Of a stretch of 64,000 bases of DNA, positions 45,275-56,283 are shown piece after piece. This DNA is from Hygrocybe punicea (Eukaryota; Basidiomycota; Agaricomycetes; Agaricales; Hygrophoraceae), in NCBI GenBank assembly GCA_963556145.1, contig OY744471.1, forward strand, positions 2,907,590-2,971,589, in the 5' to 3' direction. The position numbers were made by a program, and so were the translations under genes. The notes beneath the pieces are model-generated. The model was not told the DNA's origin. It did no database searches and worked only from the letters and a program-made list of their open reading frames with translations. Numbering within the stretch: the first letter of the stretch is position 1; every line of letters starts with the position of its first letter.

Positions 45275-47899
45275 TATGGTCGACTCTTGAGTAAAAAATC
45301 AGCAAGCAGTAAAAAATCGGCCTGTGGGTCAACCTCCAAAGAAGAAACCTACTGGAGCTAGTACCGACCACAGGCAAGATTTGAGCCAAAGAAAAAATGG
45401 TTTGACAGATCATGTCAACATGCAGAGTAACCCAACAAGTTGCCCAAAGCCTTATCCCGCATACAGGCCAAAGCCTACTGGAGAAACTGCAGAGGTGGGC
45501 CATGATATCATGGGAACATCAGATGAGGCAGCAGTGGAGATGCTACTTGGGCTGGCAGCATCACAAAACACACGAGTGGGTCAAAAAAGGGCTCAGAGTG
45601 GTGAAGTTTGGACAAAAGAAGATACACCATCTGTGTCTGAGCCTGTGGATGACGATTTCATTGATGAAGACCAATTGGACTTGGACACACTATATGAAGA
45701 AGCAGTTGAAAATGACTATGGTCAGTACTACACTAACAAAAGATGTCAAGTAGGACTCATTTGTCCACCAGATATCAGTTATCTCTCCAATAAATCTGAA
45801 CCTACCATCCAGATTCCACTCGATATTCCAATTGATGGTGCACTGGACCGATTGGAGATCTCCTCAGACATCTCCTGGGCAGATTTTCGCCTAGCTGTTG
45901 CAAATAAGATGGAGATTGCAGAATATAAGCTTGATATTGCATATAAGCTGTCAATTGATGGGAAAGGCAAATTACCATGTCATCTGGGCTCTGCTGCTCA
46001 TTTACTCCAACTCATTGATATGGCAACTCAGCATATTGAAGGGAAGATCAAGAGCCACTGTAGATGCGGGTTTGGGGTGGCTTCAGAACAATAAAGAAGA
46101 GATCCTAAACCTAGGGGTGTCAGCGTAGAAGTGACTGTGGATAATCAGTGTCGGGAATAGTAGTAAAAGGTGAAATGTAAGTAAAATATAAAGCTGCCGT
46201 GTAAAACTGGACAAATAATATCAAACCCGACAATGAATGGACTGAAAATGGATAAATAACGATGAACCTGATGATGCCGACAATGTCAGGTACAGTGGGT
46301 CAGGTCGGGTCAGGTCGGAAATGATGAACAAATAATAGAACAAGGATAAAGACGACGAAGTGAACTACGAAAAGCTAAGGGTCTACGAGAACGAGGATTA
46401 TAAGGGACTAAAACATGATTCTGACTATATGGAAACAGGGACTAAGGGTATCTCTTTTTGTACGGTTGTTGGGGACCGTTTTTATAGTACATGTGTGTGT
46501 AGTCTACTTTCGGACATGTCTATTTCGGCCGATAGAAACTACAAAGAGAAGATGGAATGGGGATGTGGAAAGGGGGGTTGCAATGTGACATAGACAGGAA
46601 AATGGAGGGGAAAAGGAATATCCAAGAAAAAGATCTGAAATCTCACATATATCTCCAAAGGGACGAGGAGATGGGTATATAAGGCAAGTCCGAAGTCAGA
46701 GATCGAGTCCGATGAGATCCATCTCCTATTATTAGAACTCCAGGGCTTCTGAGGCTGCTGCATTTGGTCTAAAAGTGGCTGTCACAAAGCAGCATGTGTC
46801 GGGTCACACATTGGTCACATTGGGTCACATCACGTTGGGTTACGTCGGGTTGGAATGGGGATCGTTTGGAAGTGTCGGGTTCATCCGGATTCGTGAGATA
46901 TCGATGATATGGACTCAGGGGAATGTTGAGTCTCTACACCGCTCGAAGAAACCATTTGCCGTTGTCATCATCAATAAAATGCCATCCAAAACTGGCACTA
47001 AGGCTGGCGGTGCAAAGGGGAAGCCGGTAAGCCTCTTTGCAAATGATTTGCAATCACAATGGTTGATTTATTTCCCCTGGCGACTGCAGGCATCCAGTAA
47101 GAAGGAGACAGAACCAGAGCCGCAAGCTACAGATGTTGGACAAAACATGAACACCGGAAAGTACCTCACGGCATTGGAGCTGAAATATGCATGTGAACAG
47201 CATCAAAAGAAATATTGCTGGGTGAAACGAAATGGCAAGCATCATCACATGGTTCAAGCTGAGATTGCACAATGGGCACTCATGATGGTAAGCAGATTCT
47301 CTTGCCATTGTATTGCATATAACTTATATAAATATGTACAGAGTCTCAAACAAGCCAACTTTGACAAGCCCCCTCCTGGGCTCAAACTTGAAGATGCCCC
47401 ACCCCTAACTCATCAACCAAAGCCAACGCCTGCAGTAGCTGAACCGGATCAGCCGAATCTGAATGCTGCTCAATTGATGCCAGCTCTTCAAGCTCCCAAT
47501 GTGTTTCCAAGTTCGTATCCATATAACCCCCACCCAGTGCAATACTATGTTCCAATCCCCACCAGAGAACCTGTTTTCGAAGGCAGACCACTGCCTAATT
47601 CCCCAGCCCTGACTTCCAGGAATCCAACGATATTTCCAGCTATCAAGGACTGGCTTCGCACTCTCGATGATGGCCCTCATGGTGTCAATGGTCACAATTT
47701 CTCGCAGTATGCTGTCAACTTCAATGAAAATCAGATTTTCCACGTTTCAGAAATCTCCAATATTCAAACATTCACACAACTGGACCTTCTTTCCATTTGT
47801 CCTGGAATGAAGCTTGGGACCGCAAATGTACTTTTGCAATATGCCCGGGATGATGTGAAGGCTATTCAACGAATGCAGGGAATGGGACGAAGGGATTGA
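45275..47899 (+). pseudogene. Gene G of element C (AT-hook-like, PB1-like and SAM-like regions; interrupted)
   Basis: ATG at 45275 is supported by the matching ATGGTC start in element D. Domain order: basic VGQPPKKKPTGAS (AT-hook-like), an acidic segment (DDDFIDEDQLDLD), a block IQIPLDIPIDGALDRLEISS..SWADFRLAVANKMEI (ubiquitin-like/PB1-like by pattern), the solo LTR at 46059-46938, then SKKPFAVVIINK, an intron (47027-47089), LTALELKYACEQHQKKYCWV..WALMM, an intron (47288-47341), a Pro-rich linker and a SAM-like C-terminus (IKDWLRTLDDGPHG..., LDLLSICPGMKLGTANVLLQYARDDV), ending TGA at 47899. Lesions: TGA at codon 5 (probably CGA originally) and the LTR. The role is unknown; recurrence beside the transposase in both C and D suggests a function in transposition, perhaps DNA or target binding. 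Confidence 0.7.
46059..46938 (+). mobile_element. Solo LTR (880 bp) in gene G
   Basis: TGTAGATGCGGG...GTCTCTACA with TG..CA ends, flanked by CCAC (46055-46058) and CCGC (46939-46942), a 4-bp duplication with one change. Removing it rejoins KIKS..SKKPF of gene G. A TATA box (GGGTATATAAGG) lies at about 46672. The start (GGGGTGGCTTC..., GGTGTCAGCGTAGAAGTGACT) matches the LTR at 54218-55011. Confidence 0.82.
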
Positions 47900-47982
47900 T
47901 GTGAATGATCTTTTAGATTTTTTTCTTCTTGGCGGTGGAATTCAACTTCCCACTTAGATAACAATTGATTCAACTCATGTTA

Positions 47983-49158
47983 TCAGATGTAATTACAATG
48001 ACGGTACTGGCCAAATGCATCGCGTGGAGTAATTGAGTACACAGCATCACTAAGAGTGAGATAAATACCTCTTTGATCATCAGATCCAAAACCAGAAAGA
48101 AACTCATATTGGTTATGGCAGAGATGAGCTTTGACAGCAGAGAAAGCTAATTCAATTGGATTGTAGTCTGGAGAGTAGGGGGGTAGGTATTCACACCGCA
48201 TTCCTCTGCAACAAAGCTGTAAAACACAATATACTATACATAAAAAGAAACATACTGATCATGGATCATTTCTCAAATGAGTGGTGACTGGTGTATACGT
48301 GCATTGTCCATCACAATGACAGAATTCGGACCCGGAAAGGGGTTCATTTGTGTAAGTAGTCTATCAATGAATTGTGCAAATTTTAGCTTCGTGAATGAAC
48401 CTGGCATGATTTCAAGGGAAAGAATCCCATCAAGGGATAGCACAGGTAGAATTGAATAACTGGCACAATGTAAATAGCATGTATGAAAGCTATGGAGAAG
48501 ACTCACCGTTGACCACGGATAAAAAAAGCTTTTTGATACGCTTGTTTACCCTTGCGTGCCGATCCTCAACCTTGACCCATCCAGCGATCGGTAGAACTTT
48601 TGTCTACGAAAACCAGTTGCTCTGGAGCATAATTTAGGCCCATGTGAGCAACAAAATTAGCTCGCCGTTCAAGGTTTCTCTCAATTGCGATACATGTTGT
48701 CTACAACATTCTATGAGTAAAAAACAGGGTGTAGACAGCACACTCACAGTTTTAAGTGTATATCCTGATGGTTCCAAGGCCCTCCAAACTGATGACAATG
48801 ACACTTCGACATGGCAGGTGTTGGACAAGCCTTGTTGAAGCTCGCTGAGGTAGGTGTCACAATTGCAAGCAAGGCATGAATGTAGATACTATATAATGTT
48901 GTCAGTGGTCTGGAAATCTGTATGACAGTGAAAAGGCACGACATCATCCTGCGTCAGTGCTCGTGGCCTTCCTTTGTTCTGAAACATGTCGATTTGGTGG
49001 AAAGGGTGCCCAGTCATCTTGATTGTTGCTTGGATCTGCTGAATTTGACGTTTGCTGATTCCAGTGAATGCCATTATCTTGGAAATGTTGATTTTGGCTG
49101 CTAGCATTCAGGAGACAACAAGACACAGGTCCTGCGAGGTTTTTCGACCTTGAGGCAT
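47983..49158 (-). pseudogene. IS630/Tc1-type DDE transposase of element C
   Basis: Start MPQGRKTSQDLC at 49158; then the HTH region IMAFTGISKRQIQQIQATIK, an intron (about 48901-48954), CDTYLSELQQGL...VSLSSVWRALEPSG, then the DDE core with LVFVDKSSTDRW (first Asp; D has DES), NSVIVMDNARIHQS (second Asp) and PPYSPDYNPIELAFSAVKAHL (Glu), ending TGA at 47983. Stops at VVS*ML (codon 17; D has Arg there) and GQG*GSA show decay, both consistent with CGA to TGA. Convergent with gene G; about 80 bp separate the two stops. Confidence 0.85.
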
Positions 49159-49392
49159 CTTGATCTTGGTTGATCAACGATAACCGTGATATCTCGTGAT
49201 TACCAGATCAGGTTGATAATGCTGCACATTGTCGACATCTCCACAGGCAAGCCAGCATTATGAGAAATCATTTTATACATGAAATCCACAAGCCACCATG
49301 AATGAACCTCTGGTGATGGTTGTAAAATTCAAAAGCTCAAGACTATGACCAGATAACAGCAAATTGTATTTCACGGTAAAATCACTTTGAAA

Positions 49393-49555
49393 TTACCACC
49401 AGCAGGTTGGAAATAATTTTTAGAATGATGATTGTCAAGACAGAAAGGGGCTCCAAGCCCTTGTTGTTGAGATAAAATTCAAAAGCTCTGGGAGGTGATT
49501 TTGCACGCACTATATTAGGAAATTGCCACCGTGCCAACATATATGCAAACAGCTA
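49393..49555. repeat. Right TIR of element C
   Basis: Reverse complement of the left TIR; ends ATATGCAAACAGCTA and is followed by TA. Confidence 0.85.
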
Positions 49556-49677
49556 TAATTTCAAGATAACTTCAAGATATTTTGAGTTGAAATACTATGG
49601 CTTGCATCCAGTGCCAAGGGTGACCCATGAAGTTCACTACACTTGAGTTTGAGACTGAAAATTTGATTCATTGATTA

Positions 49678-50402
49678 ATTACAGCGTATTTGGAAAAGCA
49701 TGGCCAAGCCAACTTTTTTTTTTTTTTTTGAATGTCCGACTGGCAGCCACCGACCTGCAGTAACGCGCGAATTTTGCACTGATTAGGAAATATAGACTTA
49801 GATAAGATTTGAATGTCTTGTATTGGATCTCATGAAATACTGTACCAATTTACATGATGTGAGAGAGAAAGTTTATTTATTTTATGAGGGCTAGTCTCTC
49901 CCACATTTACTTCCCAAAAACTTTTAGTGTTTTGAAGGTTATAGGTGAGGTATTTTAGTGAATGTTGTCAAATACTTCCTGAGATCAAAGAAATGTATAA
50001 ATAATTGTATGTGGTCTTTTAGCTCTCTGAACATAAAACAAGTTTCTCCTCAAAACCATGTTGACCTGAGCATTCCTTGTGGAGCTACTAACCTAACAAA
50101 ATCAAGTGGATAACCTAAAATAATGATATTTCATCTATAACCTTCAAAACACTAAAAGTTTTTGGGAAGCAAATGTGGGAGAGACTAGCCCTCATAAAAT
50201 AAATAAACTTTCTCTCTCACATCATGTAAATTGGTACAGTATTTCATGAGATCCAATACAAAACATTCAAATCTTATCTAAGTCTATATTTCCTAATCAG
50301 TGCAAAATTCGCACGTTACTGCAGGTCGGTGGCTACCGGTCGGACATTCAAAAAAAAAAAAAAAAGTTGGCTTGGCCATGCTTTTCCGAATACGCTGTAA
50401 TT
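49678..50402. mobile_element. Large inverted-repeat element (725 bp) with poly-T/poly-A tracts
   Basis: Arms of about 265 bp: ATTACAGCGTATTTGGAAAAGCATGGCC followed by T16, GAATGTCCGAC... on the left and the exact reverse order (...GTCGGACATTC, A15, GTTGGCTTGGCCATGCTTTTCCGAATACGCTGTAAT) on the right, with only a few mismatches; the core (about 49950-50135) is unique. It is flanked by AATT repeats, so any TTAA/TA duplication is masked. Non-coding MITE-like element. Confidence 0.85.
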
Positions 50403-50600
50403 AATTAATTCATTGATTGATTATTAATTGATTAATTAATTCATTGATTGATTATTAATTGATTAATTAATTCATTGATTGATTATTAATTGATTAATTA
50501 ATTCATTGATTGATTATTAATTGATTAATTAATTCATTGATTGATTATTAATTGATTAATTAATTCATTGATTGATTATTAATTGACTAATCAAGCACCT
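50403..50600. repeat. 31-bp tandem repeat, about six copies
   Basis: The unit containing CATTGATTGATTATTAATTG starts at 50411, 50442, 50473, 50504, 50535 and 50566 (period 31). The AT-only motif is also seen once near 56610-56640, at the opposite side of the DIRS element. Confidence 0.95.
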
Positions 50601-50896
50601 TTCAGTTTTTTGGTGAAAGAGGTAAGTGAATGCGGCCTTGCCCTGAAACAGCGGCAAGGCCCAGAATTGATAAGTATTGTACAACACGAGAAGAACCGGT
50701 GCGGTGCTAAAAGCTAAAAGGATTGGTAGGGAAGAGATAAAAGGGAAGGTTGGAAGTGGGAAGTTGTAGAAAGGTTCAAAGTCTGTATGAGAAGAAAGGT
50801 GTCCGAGCGTAAGCGAGAAACTGTAGTAAAAAGGTCCAAGAAAACAGGGAGATGAAGAGGTGAACCCAAGAGGGTGATGGTGAGCACCGGAAGAGG

Positions 50897-51783
50897 TCAG
50901 CGCCGGGCAAACAAGAATGCCACCTGAAGCGTGGGATGTTTGCGCACGTAGATTTGCCAGGCGTCAGAGGCCCAGCGGCCAATGCATTGAATCAGATAAG
51001 GTGGGATGCCCGCAGAGGCGAGGTCGGTGGCACCACCGGAGCACAGGGAGTGGCCACCGATGGAGGGATCCGGGAAATGGCGGCGTAAGTACTGGAGGAA
51101 CCAGGAACGGGTGGGAATGGAACCGTCAGAGCAGAGGAAAAGTTCAGCGTGGAAAGGGAAAAGGCGATTGCGTGAATTGAGATAATGGGTGAAGAGATGC
51201 AGGGGGTCGTCCGAGGTTGTGGTGTGATGAAGAAGAATGCGGGAGCCCTCAAAGAAACGGTCCGCCTTGTGTCCAGGCAGGAAGAAGTTGAACGAGTGGG
51301 GGTGAAGTGAGACGGAGCCGCGCATCATGACCTTGCGGTAGTCCTGGAGGGTGAGCGAGTCCGGCCAAACGAGTTCGCCAAGGCGGAGGAGGCCGTGGAA
51401 GGCCGTCGAGATGAGTGTGAGGAAGAGGGCATCATCATGAGAGGGGTGGACGGGGTAAGAGTCACAGAGGGAGGAGAGCTCCATCCAGGAGAGGGCACGT
51501 TTGCGTGTGACGGCGGTGGAACGGAGCTTCTTGCAACCAGCAAGGGTCTTGGCGACAAGGGGGTGGCGACAGAGGGCGCGAATGTCAGGGTAGAACGGCT
51601 CGAGTTGGTTGCAGATGCCGGAAAGGTAGTTGTCGACAGATTGGGGCTTAATATGCGAGCACATGTAAACAATATAGAAGCTGAAGGTGTCCGCGGTCGG
51701 GGCAGGTGAGAATTGGTGGTCAGAACAGAAAGAAAGATAAGATTCAAGGGCGGAAGAGTACGCGGTGTGACGGCGAGTTCGGT
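50897..51783 (-). pseudogene. DIRS tyrosine recombinase, main part
   Basis: Minus strand from RRHTAYSSALESYLSFC (about 51770) through SVDNYLSGICNQLEPFYP and the catalytic core: FHGLLRLGELVW (first Arg), GGHSLCSGGATDLASAG (the His-x-x-Arg box, but with Cys, codon TGC, where the Arg should be), IQCIGRWASDAWQIYVRKH (Trp/His position and the Tyr nucleophile), ending at 50897. The Arg-to-Cys change (CGC to TGC, a CpG transition) should abolish strand cleavage. The first residues of the protein are at 52364-52482, beyond a solo LTR. Confidence 0.88.
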
Positions 51784-52363
51784 TGTAGACCTGAATGGGA
51801 ATCTACGAAAAGGGGTGATCAGCTAAGAAGTGATCAGAGGAGTTTAGTGTCTTTGTAGTGTCTAATCAATCCAACCCGAATCCAGGGGTTCTGGATCAGA
51901 GGGGAAGTGTAGGGAGTGGAGTTACGAAGACTAATATGGAGACGATATGAAGGGAGGACTAAGAAATAGAACTGAAGGGGAGCGATAACCTGTATTTTCT
52001 TTATGGTTGTAGTATAAGAGTACATCTTTTATACTACTGGGAGAGATCCTGTGCTGTAGTAACTAGGTACTACAAGCGAAGGCTGTAACTGATGGTAGAG
52101 AGGTGGAGCGGAGTATAGGGGGAATGGTGCTATGTACTAAGTAACGGGAAACGAAGATATATCATATGTAACTATATACATACTGATTCCGGGTCGTTAG
52201 AGACATCGCATCTTGAGTATGAACGATTCCGGAGGCGGAATCCGGAGCGGAATCGACGGAAAGGACCGGAAACGGGCGGAATCGATGATACGTGAATGGG
52301 AATGGATGGGGATGAAGTGGGATATAAAGAGGATTCGGGTCCAGAGGGCCTGGAGCCTCTACA
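51784..52363. mobile_element. Solo LTR-like insertion (580 bp) in the DIRS recombinase
   Basis: Ends TGTAGACC and GCCTCTACA match the TGTARA/TCTACA ends of the LTRs at 46059 and 54218. A TATA box GGGATATAAAGAGG is at about 52318. Removing it brings CAIERSTAA next to RTRRHTAYSSAL, the expected recombinase sequence. The 4-bp duplication is not clean (CGGT/GCGG). Confidence 0.6.
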
Positions 52364-52482
52364 GCGGCTGCGGTACTACGTTCGATCGCGCAGCCCATCG
52401 CAACTGCACGTTCATGCTGCAGACGCGACAGCGGCCAAGGGACCCTACGGGGTTGCCTGGCCGAACGGGTCGCTGGAGTCAT
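52364..52482 (-). pseudogene. DIRS tyrosine recombinase, N-terminal fragment
   Basis: Reads RLQHERAVAMGCAIERSTAA on the minus strand, the usual lead-in to this recombinase family, immediately downstream of the RT/RNase H frame. Cut by the solo LTR. Confidence 0.6.
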
Positions 52483-54217
52483 AATGGTGCTGCCCCCAGC
52501 GGAAGGCGAGGGGGTTCAAATGAGACAATGCGCATAATCGGGGCAGAGTAGTGAACGACGTCGTTGCGGCCGCGCGATAGAGCGTCTGCGATCACATTGT
52601 CAACACCAGGTATGTGGAAGACTCGGAAGTGGACGTTGAAGCGGATGGAGAGGTCAACCGTGGCCATCAAAATGGGGTTATGGGAGGGCAGGGCACGGAG
52701 GGTGTTGAAAACGTTGACGGTGTTGGAGTTGTCAGTGAACAGAGCAACGCGCGAGGGAATGGGGCGGACGTTGAGGAGAGTGTAATGGAGGGCAGAGAGA
52801 ACGGCGAGGGCCTCGAGGTAGAAGATCCGTTGGTTGGGGACGGTGAACAGGCACTGGTGACTGCAAAGTAGGCACGGGGACCAGAAACCCATCCCGGTCA
52901 GGCAGGCATCCGAAAATAAAGTAAAGTCGGCATCAGATGCAGACCAAGCAACGGAGGAGAGCAGGTGGATACCTGTGGATGCCTCGACGTGTGAAGCGAT
53001 CCAGGAGAGTTCGTGGACGACTGCAGAGTTCACCCAGAGACGTTCGTGCGGAACAGACTTCCCAGACATCTTGTGATACAAAGACGACAGGCCAGGGCGT
53101 AAAAGGCGGTAAACATTGAGTGCCCAATTCACCCAGCCAGCCATACTGGAAGTCGCGTAGGGGATAGCGGTGGCCGGGGGTGGCAAACGAGCGGAGGGCA
53201 TCGAGAAGTTCGGTCCGGCGGTCGGGGGGCATGGTGATGGTGAGAGCGTTGGGGTCAACCTGGAAGCCGATGATCATGAGGGACTCCCCCCATTCCTGTT
53301 TCTTCTCCTCATGGGGGATCCCGAGGTCATCCCAGAGGCCAAGCAGGCGGACCTGCTTGGTGGGCATAAACTTGTTGTAAGGGCCATACCACGCGAGGTC
53401 ATCAGCGAACTCCCAAGAGAAGTTATCGTCGACGTACGTGAAGAGGTCCAAGATGAGGACGACGTACACCGCAATCCAGGTTACCAGGCACGCGAACGAA
53501 CTGAAAACGCGCCCGCCAGCACCGTTGCCAAAATGGTTGCAACGGTTCACGAAGCGTTCGGTGGCGAAGGTCATTACTTGACGGATTTGCCAGAGTGGCG
53601 CCATCGGCATCAAGCAGTACGCGCAAGACATGTCGGACTTGAAGACGACAAGGCGACGGCCGGGGTGAGCGGCGTGGGCACGGTGCAAGGTGGATCTGAG
53701 TTGGTGCAAGTTGTCCATCTGGACGAAGCGATCCTCCTTCGGGATCAAAGAATTTTGAGAGTAGGGTTCCGTGCTCTGGTCGACCACCATACGGAGCTTC
53801 AAAGAATGCGGCTTGAGTACGACGCCGAGGGGCATGCTGTACATTCCAGGGAGGAGGTCCGTACCAAAGGACGGTGAAAGCTGGCCGAGGGCGACCTCTG
53901 AATCGCATTGTTCCAAGAGGAAGGCATGGTGGGAAGGGTCAGTGATCGGCCGGTGCGAATTGTCCCAAGTAGTCGGGTAGTTGAGACCGGAGGTTTGGGC
54001 CCAGGGCCAAAAACCAACACGTAAAGTGTTGCACACGGACTCCACAAACAGGCGGTTGGGGTGGGAGGCAAGGTAACTCGCGAAGACATCCACATGGATG
54101 GGCGTCACGATCGTGAAAAGTTCCGGGTGCTCGTGGATCGTGGAGAGGGCGGCGGTGTTCTGGAGCTCGTTCAGGGGGGACTGTCGGCACCGGCGGTTCG
54201 TGGAGGCTGGATAGCGC
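52479..54217 (-). pseudogene. DIRS reverse transcriptase and RNase H
   Basis: From 54217: LNELQNTAALSTIHEHPELF and TPIHVDVFASYLASHPNRLF (N-terminal RT region), MPLGVVLKPHSLKLRMVVDQS, LVVFKSDMSCAYCLMPM (first catalytic Asp), then FTYVDDNFSWEF (YVDD box at about 53421-53441) and a connection domain. This is followed, after a frame change near 53150-53250, by an RNase H-like domain (DFTLFSDACLTGMGFW, YLEALAVLSALHYTL, ALFTDNSNTVNVFN, IPGVDNVIADALSRGRND) to 52479. The frame change suggests one lesion or an overlap between the two ORFs. The first codons (YARYLVWDDFGPERVSVA) lie at 55012-55065, beyond a solo LTR. Confidence 0.85.
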
Positions 54218-55011
54218 TGTAGAGGGTCCTCGACCCTCTGAGGCCGTAACATCGATATCTAGCGAATCCGCTCGAACCCGACGTCTCTAGCAATCTACGT
54301 TCGAACCCGACGCAACCCGACGCAACCCGATGCATACTGACTAGCACGGCCGCTCACGTACCTGGTCGGTCTATCTCCTAAACTCGCGGAACTTCAAATA
54401 TCAAAGATAGATCTCATCGGACTGGGATCCCGACATCGGACTTGCCTTATTCACGCCTAGCGTCTCCCTTATGGGGATATAGTAAAGTATTTTGCATCTT
54501 TTACGGTTTTTTATATCTTCCACCCATTTTCCCTGTCATCGTCGCCTCGCAACGCTCTTCCTACTTCCCCATTTTTATTCTCCTTTGTTTCCTCTCATCG
54601 GCCGAGGACTCTCGTCCGAATCTAGGTACAGAACTTTGTAGTATAAAAACGGTGCCCAAGCGCCGTCTCAAAATAAGAAACCAGTTCCCCCATTTCCTCT
54701 CTCTGAGAATTAGTCTCTCAGTAAATTCCATCGCACACATTGCTCGTCGGATTCCTCGACGCCCTCCCCGTCGTTCTACCGCCTTTATCTCTACGTTTCT
54801 CGTCACCCGACACCCGACCTGCCGTACCCGACATCGTCGGCTTCGTCGGCTTCGATCAGTCTCGATAGATTTCAATAGTTTACTCGGCGGCTTCTTACTT
54901 TTTATATCCTATTATCTTACTGAAGCTTGTTAGACTATTCCTAGTCACTTCTACGCTGACCCCACAGGCTTAGGATTATTATTCCGCAGCCACCCCGACC
55001 TCGCCTTTACA
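54218..55011 (-). mobile_element. Solo LTR (794 bp) with 4-bp duplication GCGC
   Basis: On the minus strand TGTAAAGGCGAGG...CCCTCTACA. Perfect GCGC copies flank it (54214-54217 and 55012-55015). Its start shares GGGGTGGCT, AATAA.., GGTCAGCGTAGAAGTGACT and GGAATAG with the solo LTR at 46059, so they are one family. Excision rejoins the DIRS RT N-terminus. Confidence 0.82.
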
Positions 55012-55088
55012 GCGCGACGGAAACGCGTTCCGGGCCAAAGTCATCCCAGACGAGGTAGCGAGCGTACTTTGGTCGGCGGGACCAAGGA

Positions 55089-56283
55089 TCAGGGCTGCTT
55101 AGGTGGGCAGTCGGGAGCCCTGTGCGAGGTGGAGTGACACTTGGAGCAATGGTGGACGTAATTGCATTTGTTTGGAGTTGGGGCACTTATTGTCGTTCCA
55201 ACGGCAGCAAGGATCTCGGCGTCGAGTCTGAGGGGTGATACCAGTTGTGCGCCGTGGTTCGAGTTGCCTGTCCCATGAGTGGATCCAGTGGAGCTGGAGG
55301 TCCACGAACTCACTGGCGTCGGTAAGGAGGAGATCGCGCCGTTGTGCGACACGGACGCGGATGCCTTTGTCAAGGGCAATGACGCGTTGGTGTTGTTCTG
55401 CTAGTAGGGCCGCGAATAGTCCAGAAATGTAACGTCCGAATCGTCGTAGTTCGTGTTCCCGTAGCGGGAAGACGAATGCGGTGGCTTCCACGGTAGGTTC
55501 CCATGCAGTGATCCATTCACCGTGTGAGGTGACGGCCTTAGCGGGGGAAGAAGGTCCAAGTGAGATCTCGAAGGTCTTGTTCCTTGTGCGAGTTTGTGGT
55601 GGAAGTGGTGAAGAGTCCAGACAGGACGTGGTCAAGGTCGACGGCGTGCCCGGAGACGAGACTGGTCCATTCCGAATGAGGGAACTGGGGGCAGGAAGCA
55701 GAGTTGAGTATGGACGCGACGGTAAACTTGATGTCTCGTGAGAAGTTTTCGAGTAAGGAACGTGTTTCATGTAAGGAGGGAGGGAGGACCGATGGATGGA
55801 GAGATTCCTGGACGATCCATGGGAAAAGGGCGATATTAACGCGCCGTTTCGCAGGATTAGGTTGGTCGTCGGTATCATCGAGGGATTTACTGGCTCCACG
55901 TTTAGGCGGTCGAGTAACGAGAGGGTCATCTTCGTCGCGGGTTTCCCTGAGTGCGGCATCCGGGTCCCTTTCACCATAATTGGCGTCGATAAGTCGGTTG
56001 AGTGTGTTCGAACAATCGGATCCACCCTTTCGTACGTTGTCGTAGCTGTCGAGCATGCGACAATAGGCTCCGAAAGCCTGGCGATTAACGGTATCATCTT
56101 TGTGTACGGCTCCGAAAGGTATGGCGCTGGTGAGTTCCAGGATAGCCATGGGCTTGTCGATTTTGCCTGCACGGTAATCCTCGGTGACCTTGACGCACAT
56201 GTCCCTAACCGTTGGTTCAAAGGTCGTTTCCAGGTCGAACGATGTCGCCTGGGTTTAGTTTTGTGCTTCGTTGGTGTTTTCAT
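55089..56283 (-). pseudogene. DIRS gag-like ORF with zinc knuckle (frameshifted)
   Basis: Three segments in different frames: VTEDYRAGKIDKPMAILELT...FGAYCRMLDSYDNV (56200-55560), WITAWEPTVEATAFVFPLREHELRRFGRYI...LLLTDASEFVDLQLHW (about 55520-55290), and ISAPTPNKCNYVHHCSKCHS TSHRAPDC (about 55190-55100). The last contains a CX2C..H..C knuckle-like motif. At least two frameshifts (about 55550 and 55290) are needed to read it through. The ATG at 56283 (MKTPTKHKTKP) is a plausible start. The function would be nucleic-acid packaging, by analogy with other DIRS first ORFs. Confidence 0.7.

Larger units (their letters stand above)
44843..49555. mobile_element. Element C: long-TIR, TA-target element with gene G and a DDE transposase
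   Basis: Flanked by TA (44841-44842 and 49556-49557). TIRs of about 160 bp begin TCGCTGTTTGCATATATGTTGG on the left and TAGCTGTTTGCATATATGTTGG (reverse complement) on the right, with matching blocks AATTTCCTAATATAGTG and CTTTTGAATTTTATCTCAACAA. 4713 bp, or 3833 bp without the solo LTR inside. Two convergent genes fill it: G (+) and an IS630/Tc1-type transposase (-). TA duplication, TIRs and transposase type agree with the IS630-Tc1-mariner superfamily. Long TIRs and a second gene are unusual there. Confidence 0.85.

Noticed and set aside
53170..53877. Plus-strand 235-residue frame opposite the DIRS RT
   Set aside because: Shadow of the GC-rich RT coding strand; the minus-strand frame contains YVDD and other RT motifs.
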